A stretch of DNA of 64,000 bases, taken from assembly GCA_045590615.1 (NCBI GenBank), contig JAZNRH010000099.1, forward strand, positions 1 through 64,000, in the 5' to 3' direction. The notes under the pieces are model-generated. The model was given only the letters and a program-made list of their open reading frames with translations, was not told the DNA's origin and did no database searches. Source of the DNA: RGIG6353 sp045590615 (GTDB lineage: Bacteria; Bacillota; Clostridia; Oscillospirales; SIG627). The position numbers and the translations under genes were made by a program. This document shows positions 60,101-64,000 of this stretch, in pieces (the stretch's first letter is position 1; the number at the start of each line of letters is the position of its first letter).

Positions 60101-61554
60101 CCTTCCTCGGCTTCTACGGAGACAAATCACCCGATATCGACCTCAACTTCTCGGGAGAGGTACAGGGACGGGTACACAAGTACACCGAAGAGCTCTTCGG
60201 CAGTGAAAACGTTTTCCGTGCAGGAACGTTGGGTACGCTTGCCGAAAAGACGGCGTACGGCTTTGTTCTCAAATATCTTGAAAGTAAAAACCTTACTATG
60301 AACAAAGCAGAAATGAATCGCCTTGCAAACGGCTGTGTAGGTGTAAAGCGCACTACGGGTCAGCACCCGGGTGGTATCATAGTTGTGCCACGTGAGAACA
60401 GCGTTTACGAATTCACTCCCGTTCAGCACCCTGCCGACGACCCTAACTCGGATATCGTTACAACTCACTTTGCATTCTCCTATCTGCACGATACCATTCT
60501 CAAGCTCGACGAGCTTGGACACGATATTCCAACCAAATATAAAATGATAGAGCGCTTCTCAGGCACCAATATAATGGACGTTCCTATGAACGTGCCCGAG
60601 GTGTACGAGCTTTTCCGTTCTACCAAGCCTCTCGGGGTAACCCCTGAGGATATCGGCTGTCCTCTCGGTACACTCGGCTTGCCCGAGCTGTCAACCTCCT
60701 TCGTTCAGCAGGTTCTCGTTGAAGCTAAGCCAAAGAACTTTGCCGACTTGTTGCAGGTATCGGGACTTACTCACGGTACGGACGTATGGCTCGGAAATGC
60801 TCAGGATTTGATTAACGAGGGCATCTGTGACATTTCAAAGGTTATAGGTACCCGTGACGGTATCATGCTCGACCTTATCAACTACGGACTCGAAAACAAG
60901 CTTTCGTTTGATATAATGGAAAAGGTTCGTAAGGGTAAGGGGCTTTCACCGGAGCACGAGGCGGCAATGAGAGAAAAGAACGTACCCGATTGGTACATAG
61001 ACTCGTGTAAAAAAATCAAATATATGTTCCCTAAGGCTCACGCAGCGGCATACGTAATGAGTGCTATCAGAATCGGCTGGTATAAAATCTTTATGCCCGT
61101 TGCCTTCTATGCAGGTTTCTTCACAGCAGCCCCCGGTGGCTTTGATGCAGGAATAGTTATGGGTGGCAGAGCAAACGTCGTTCGCACAATTGAGGACATC
61201 AAGCAAAGAGGACACGACGCAAGCCAGAAGGAGCAGTCTCTCATACCTACTCTTCAGCTTGCAAACGAATGTATGGCACGTGGAGTAGAATTTCTGCCAA
61301 TCAACCTCTATAAATCACATTCGCACGACTTCTTGCCAGAGGGTGACAAAATCCGTCTCCCCTTCTCTACGCTTGGTGGAGTAGGCGACGCTGCTGCTAT
61401 AAGCATCTACAAGGCTATGAATTCGGGCGAGGCGATTTTGTCCGTAGAGGACCTTAGAACACGCTCAGGAATTTCCAAGGCAGTTATAGATACACTTCGC
61501 GAATTCGGTGTGTTGGATGAGCTTCCCGAAACCAATCAATTAACGCTGTTTTAA
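57193..61554 (+). CDS. polC: DNA polymerase III PolC-type alpha subunit
   Basis: This replicative polymerase of about 1,453 residues has an N-terminal domain, an OB fold (about 250-345), a split PHP domain beginning at VELHIHSTLSAMDA near 355, and an inserted DEDD proofreading exonuclease (IIFDIETTGLS near 441 to about 600). The zinc finger CPECKYSEF/CPKC lies near 929-958. The polymerase core carries SPDIDLNFSGE near 981-991 and RTTGQHPGGI near 1055. The start is a TTG: the one at 57193 has GAGG eight bases ahead, the one at 57187 only two, so I prefer the former. The gene overlaps or abuts ispG. PolC is restricted to Firmicutes and relatives. Confidence 0.96.
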   Translation: MEFEKNSISLAEKLTKYQPEGIKRALLEATYQYKCAVNKENRSFIIHIASDKLLQKALLYEIESELVSAYALSACFILPHYPEKLFSESYYSELITELKRNTAFANGFFDNGKMELEGNKLVFKLDGGLGKLPHDAECSRILADIIKSEFDLALEVVIDDSIPFDMSSYIKESERSMPMPKIVEKVQEEAKEQIHSLMEEENEVDEKSENSEKEDSFRSGFIEFDLSKRELVYGKERKKEANFVAIKNVFGLEPKKLIAVCGKVFFTDSRETRAGDKTIATVQITDESSSISVKFFCPVENWNDAKGAFKTGTAIEVIGQVDFDKYENETVIKPVSVYKISEKKRTDDAEEKRVELHIHSTLSAMDAVASPTQIVETAHAWGHKAVAITDHGNVQGFPDAMIAAEKLGMKVLYGIEAYFVDDTARAVYGDSNASFEDDTFIIFDIETTGLSPLTCGITEIGAVKYRGGKIEDRFSTFVNPQIPIPQNIVELTGITDDMVKDAPDTQSAVKSFVEFCGNDILVAHNANFDMGFMKKAAEDYSIPFTNPYLDTLALSRHINTDLKKHKLDTLQEYYGLEAFNHHRACDDAEMLAKIFECMCQKLKKEGVANISDMILSMSEKTDPKKLRPYHMIILVKSQAGMFNLYRLVSESYLTYFNRQPRIPKTLLERYRDGLIIGSACEAGELYQAILSGKNTGDLLKIASFYDYLEIQPLSNNAFMIENGTVPNEDKLIEINKEIISLARKAKKPVVATCDAHFLNKQDEIYRRILVSAKFTDADRPNPLYFRTTKEMLAEFSYLDEATAKEVVITNPNLIADMVDDEIRPIPKGTFTPNLEGAEEDLQNMCWKKAKSIYGDPLPEIVYNRLDKELTSIIKNGYAVLYIIAQKLVHYSESQGYLVGSRGSVGSSFVASMASISEVNPLPPHYYCPECKYSEFITNGSVGSGFDLPDKKCPKCNADLKGDGHDIPFETFLGFYGDKSPDIDLNFSGEVQGRVHKYTEELFGSENVFRAGTLGTLAEKTAYGFVLKYLESKNLTMNKAEMNRLANGCVGVKRTTGQHPGGIIVVPRENSVYEFTPVQHPADDPNSDIVTTHFAFSYLHDTILKLDELGHDIPTKYKMIERFSGTNIMDVPMNVPEVYELFRSTKPLGVTPEDIGCPLGTLGLPELSTSFVQQVLVEAKPKNFADLLQVSGLTHGTDVWLGNAQDLINEGICDISKVIGTRDGIMLDLINYGLENKLSFDIMEKVRKGKGLSPEHEAAMREKNVPDWYIDSCKKIKYMFPKAHAAAYVMSAIRIGWYKIFMPVAFYAGFFTAAPGGFDAGIVMGGRANVVRTIEDIKQRGHDASQKEQSLIPTLQLANECMARGVEFLPINLYKSHSHDFLPEGDKIRLPFSTLGGVGDAAAISIYKAMNSGEAILSVEDLRTRSGISKAVIDTLREFGVLDELPETNQLTLF

Positions 61555-61556
61555 GA

Positions 61557-62076
61557 GGCTATAAAAAAAGGTGACACCGAAAAAACGATGAATACTTTTT
61601 GAAAGTCATATAGTAATAAACAAACAAAACCTTTCAAAAGTTATGCTTTTTATATGTAGTAAAATTTGAAGATTCAAATTTTACAAAAATAATATTCGTT
61701 TTTTCTTTGCACGAACCTCGCTACTCCCGTACATAAGTACGGCGACGAGCGTCGGTTCGCACAATCTCCCTCTTTTTTTAGGCGCCTCTCAAAAAACACT
61801 TGGCTGTAAAAAAAAGTGACACCGAAAAAACGATGAGAAGCTTTTGAAAGCCATATAGTAATAAACAAACAAAACCTTTCAAGAGTTATGCTTTTATAGG
61901 TAGTAAAATTTGATTAGCCAAATTTTACAAAAATAGTATTCGTTTTTTCTTTGCACGAACCTCGCTACTGCCGTACATAAGTACGGCGACGAGCGTCGGT
62001 TCGCACAATCTCCCTCTTTTTTTAGGCGCCTCTCAAAAAATGGCTATAAAAAAAGTGACACCGAAAAACAATGAGA
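61557..62076 (+). repeat. Tandem structured repeat of about 245 bp: two full copies and one partial
   Basis: Copy A (61557-61801) and copy B (61802-62041) differ at about twenty positions; copy C (62042-62076) is only the first 35 bases. Each full copy can form three hairpins: a CTTTTGAAAG/CTTTCAAAAG stem, a GTAAAATTTG/CAAATTTTAC stem, and a larger GAACC...GGTTC structure topped by CCGTAC-ATAA-GTACGG. A TTTTTTAGGCGCCT palindrome ends each unit. Between copies, substitutions in the first two stems keep pairing or fall in the loop. No credible protein is encoded on either strand. It fills the gap between polC and the CDF gene. Nature unknown: a mobile non-coding element or structured RNA. Confidence 0.8.
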
Positions 62077-62121
62077 AAATAGAAGTTACATAATAGTAGT
62101 AATTAACACATAGGAGTTATT

Positions 62122-63285
62122 ATGACAAGGCTGATATTGAAAAAATACAAGGACAATCTTGATACGCAACAGACCAAGGCGTCAATAGGTAAGCTGTCGG
62201 GCGCAGTTGGAATATGCGCTAATATGCTTTTGGCTGTGGCAAAGCTTTTTGCCGGTACTCTTTCGGGCTCGGTTTCAATTACTGCAGATGCCTTGAATAA
62301 TTTTACCGATGCGGCAAGCTCGCTCATTACTCTCGTCGGCTTCAAGCTCAGCGAACAGCCTGCCGATGACGAGCATCCTTACGGACACGCAAGATTTGAA
62401 TACCTTTCAGCTTTAGCCGTTTCTGTGCTGATTATATTTATCGGCTTTGAATTGGCAAAAACTTCAATTGGTAAAATTATCAACCCGACTGCTACTACGC
62501 TTTCACTTGTATCCGGAGCAATTCTCGTAATATCAATTATGGTCAAGCTCTGGCTGTCTTATTTTAATAAGGTACTTGGACGGGCAATTGATTCTGCTAC
62601 CCTCGTAGCTTCATCGGCTGATAGCAGAAACGACGTTATTGCTACCCTTGCAGTCCTTGTCGCTTCTCTTGTAGAGCATTTTACAAGCTTTAAGATAGAC
62701 GGATTTATGGGACTTGCAGTTGCTATATTTATACTGTATAGTGGAATTACTCTTGCAAAGGACACTATTTCGCCAATTCTCGGAGAAAACGCAACGCCCG
62801 AGCTGAAGGAAGAAATTGTCGATTACGTAAGCTCTTGCCCAAAGGTGCTTGGTTATCACGACCTTATGGTACACGATTACGGAATGGGCAGACGCTTTGC
62901 GAGTCTACACGTTGAAATGGACAAGAACGAGGACCCTATTTTATGCCATGAGCTAATTGACGATATGGAGCGTGAGTGTAAAAAAAGCCACGGAGTAGAG
63001 CTTGTTATTCACTACGATCCCGTGACTATAGACGACCCCATATTCGATTTGCTTAGAGAACATTCGCTTGAGGCTCTCAAAAGCATTGACGATAGAATAA
63101 CCCTTCACGACTTCAGGGTGGTAATAGGTGAAGGTCATACCAACGTGGTTTTTGATGCAGTAATTCCTACCGACCTCAAGTGCAATAAGGACGATATAAA
63201 GCTTTGCGTCGAAAAAACGCTCGAAGATAAGAACGATAAAAAATTCTACGCAGTTATAACCTATGACCTGATAGCATTTAATTAA
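62122..63285 (+). CDS. Cation diffusion facilitator family transporter
   Basis: This 387-residue CDF protein exports divalent metals such as zinc, iron or manganese in exchange for protons. Six membrane helices are visible, with acidic metal-site motifs DALNNFTD (56-63) in helix 2 and SADSRND in helix 5, and HPYGHAR (85-91) after the second helix. The C-terminal cytoplasmic domain is longer than usual, about 180 residues, with HVEMDKNEDPILCHELID in the first half. Metal specificity cannot be read reliably. AGGAG precedes the ATG. It is a single gene downstream of the tandem repeats. Confidence 0.9.
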   Translation: MTRLILKKYKDNLDTQQTKASIGKLSGAVGICANMLLAVAKLFAGTLSGSVSITADALNNFTDAASSLITLVGFKLSEQPADDEHPYGHARFEYLSALAVSVLIIFIGFELAKTSIGKIINPTATTLSLVSGAILVISIMVKLWLSYFNKVLGRAIDSATLVASSADSRNDVIATLAVLVASLVEHFTSFKIDGFMGLAVAIFILYSGITLAKDTISPILGENATPELKEEIVDYVSSCPKVLGYHDLMVHDYGMGRRFASLHVEMDKNEDPILCHELIDDMERECKKSHGVELVIHYDPVTIDDPIFDLLREHSLEALKSIDDRITLHDFRVVIGEGHTNVVFDAVIPTDLKCNKDDIKLCVEKTLEDKNDKKFYAVITYDLIAFN

Positions 63286-63442
63286 ATAACTCTCTATCCG
63301 AGATAAATATTGGTAAACAAAAAATATACGGTTTCAAAGATAATTATGCATTCTTATCTCCGGAGCGAGACAAATGGATAGAAGTATGCTATGATGTAGC
63401 TGTAATACAAGTAAGACAAACTTGAATTTGGCGGTGAAATAA
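63286..63442. promoter_or_regulatory. Intergenic region with extended -10 promoter for the GNAT gene
   Basis: GAGACA (63367-63372), 17 bases and TATGAT (63390-63395), the latter preceded by TG one base upstream, form a plausible extended -10 promoter. CCGAGATAA and TTATCTCCGG nearby are nearly inverted repeats. I see no terminator for the CDF gene. Confidence 0.5.
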
Positions 63443-63883
63443 ATGAATTATATTAGACAAGCAAGATATGATGACATAGAGAGAATTGCAGAAATTTTAG
63501 TATTCAATTATAGGCTAAATTTCTATCCAATATTTCGTGATGATTGTTTCTATTTTGAAGAACTAACGGTTGCTAAACAAACGGCTAACTATATGAATAA
63601 GTTGGACAGCATTTGGGTTTATGATGATGGTGTTGTAAAAGGATTTATTCAAATAGAAAATGCAGAAGTTAAAAAACTGTTTGTAGAGCCTGTACTTCAA
63701 GGTAATTCTATCGGAGCGAAATTGTTGGAATACGCGATAGCCGAAAGTAATGTCAATTTTTTGTGGGCTTTAGAGAAAAACACAAAAGCAATAGCATTTT
63801 ATAAGCGACATGGTTTTAATATAACAAATGACAAAAAATATGAAGAAGATACAACGGAATTTCTTGTTCGTATGGAACGATAA
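63443..63883 (+). CDS. GNAT family N-acetyltransferase
   Basis: This 146-residue single-domain acetyltransferase transfers an acetyl group from acetyl-CoA to an unknown amine. The family motif A is LFVEPVLQGNSIGAKLLEYA (Q/RxxGxG/A variant: QGNSIG), followed by the ALEKNTKAIAFYKRHGF segment typical of the C-terminal half. Codon use is strikingly AT-rich compared with polC or the glg genes (many AAT, TTT, ATA and GAT codons), which suggests recent transfer. GGCGGTG upstream is a modest ribosome binding site. It is next to a genomic repeat. Confidence 0.85.
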   Translation: MNYIRQARYDDIERIAEILVFNYRLNFYPIFRDDCFYFEELTVAKQTANYMNKLDSIWVYDDGVVKGFIQIENAEVKKLFVEPVLQGNSIGAKLLEYAIAESNVNFLWALEKNTKAIAFYKRHGFNITNDKKYEEDTTEFLVRMER

Positions 63884-63911
63884 ATTCCAATATGTCGAAC
63901 AGATCAAGGCC

Positions 63912-64000
63912 GCACTTCTATACACTGTTCGGTGTAGTGCATTGAGCGCATCGCTTGCCTCTCCCTTTGGGAGAGGTGGCCGAGCAAAGCGAGGACGGAG
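63912..64000 (+). repeat. Hairpin-bearing intergenic repeat running off the window
   Basis: A GCAC...TACAC-TGTTCG-GTGTA-GTGC hairpin (63912-63940) is followed by CCTCTCCC-TTT-GGGAGAGG (63958-63976) and GTGGCCGAGCAAAGCGAGGACGGAG. The second half matches a widespread intergenic repeat that I recall from clostridial gut genomes (CTCTCCCTTTGGGAGAGGTGGC). It continues beyond base 64000, so its full extent is unknown. Confidence 0.6.

Noticed and set aside
61674..61868. Minus-strand frame of 64 codons in the tandem repeat
   Set aside because: Most of it is the hairpin sequence read as protein; the frame's start lies in copy B and its end in copy A, and no ribosome binding site serves it.
61557..62076. 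CRISPR array
   Set aside because: Only two long units directly abut each other without spacers; unit length and structure are wrong for CRISPR.

Overview
The window reads as a chromosomal segment of a Bacillota bacterium, most likely class Clostridia and plausibly gut-associated. Supporting signs are a PolC-type replicative polymerase, the GlgC/GlgD pair of ADP-glucose pyrophosphorylase-like proteins, SLH-domain surface proteins, strong AGGAGG-type ribosome binding sites, clean TTGACA-N17-TATAAT promoters, and a gene order pyrH-frr-uppS-cdsA-dxr-rseP-ispG-polC typical of this class. I cannot name a genus. No phage, CRISPR array, plasmid origin or complete insertion sequence is visible.

Layout. 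1-772: the 3' half of a tRNA-Pro, then a gene-free stretch full of hairpins and partial duplications of the tRNA 3' end. 773-1474: a PPP-family phosphatase. 1588-13486: three large secreted proteins on the minus strand (two SLH proteins and one 1,913-residue repeat protein). 13759-16195: an AMP-dependent acyl ligase, a stand-alone acyl carrier protein and a cyclophilin. 16278-22310: trmL, an M50 protease with a tiny membrane ORF, secD-secF (SecF carries an acidic low-complexity insert), a small unknown operon and alr. 22357-24706: a solute symporter and an aldose-epimerase-like protein. 24822-31752: a tightly packed six-gene minus-strand operon (response regulator, histidine kinase, CrtO-like acyltransferase, glycolipid glycosyltransferase, PAP2 protein, ATPase-FtsX fusion transporter). 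31914-37526: an SGNH hydrolase, mannonate dehydratase, a family 2 glycosidase and a divergent GPH-type sugar symporter. 37629-40781: metA, metY and a YitT protein. 40964-50896: glycogen operon glgB-glgC-glgD-glgA-glgP plus a GH13 enzyme. 50973-61554: the pyrH-to-polC envelope, isoprenoid and replication operon. 61557-62076: two full and one partial copy of a structured repeat of about 245 bp. 62122-64000: a CDF metal transporter, an AT-rich GNAT gene and a hairpin repeat running off the end.

How the genes work together. The glg genes form a complete glycogen synthesis and breakdown route. The GH2 enzyme, hexuronide/glycoside symporter and UxuA would fit uptake and catabolism of beta-glycosides or glucuronides. 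MetA (Glu111, the acetyl-CoA-specific type) and MetY make homocysteine from homoserine by direct sulfhydrylation. The pyrH operon links UMP phosphorylation, ribosome recycling, undecaprenyl and phospholipid precursor synthesis, two MEP-pathway enzymes, intramembrane proteolysis and DNA replication.

The most unusual parts are the tandem structured repeats after polC, the six-gene two-component/glycolipid/transporter operon, the SecF insert, the repeat architecture of the 1,913-residue surface protein, and a possible attenuator in the short metYA leader. None of them is proven to be a new system from the sequence alone.
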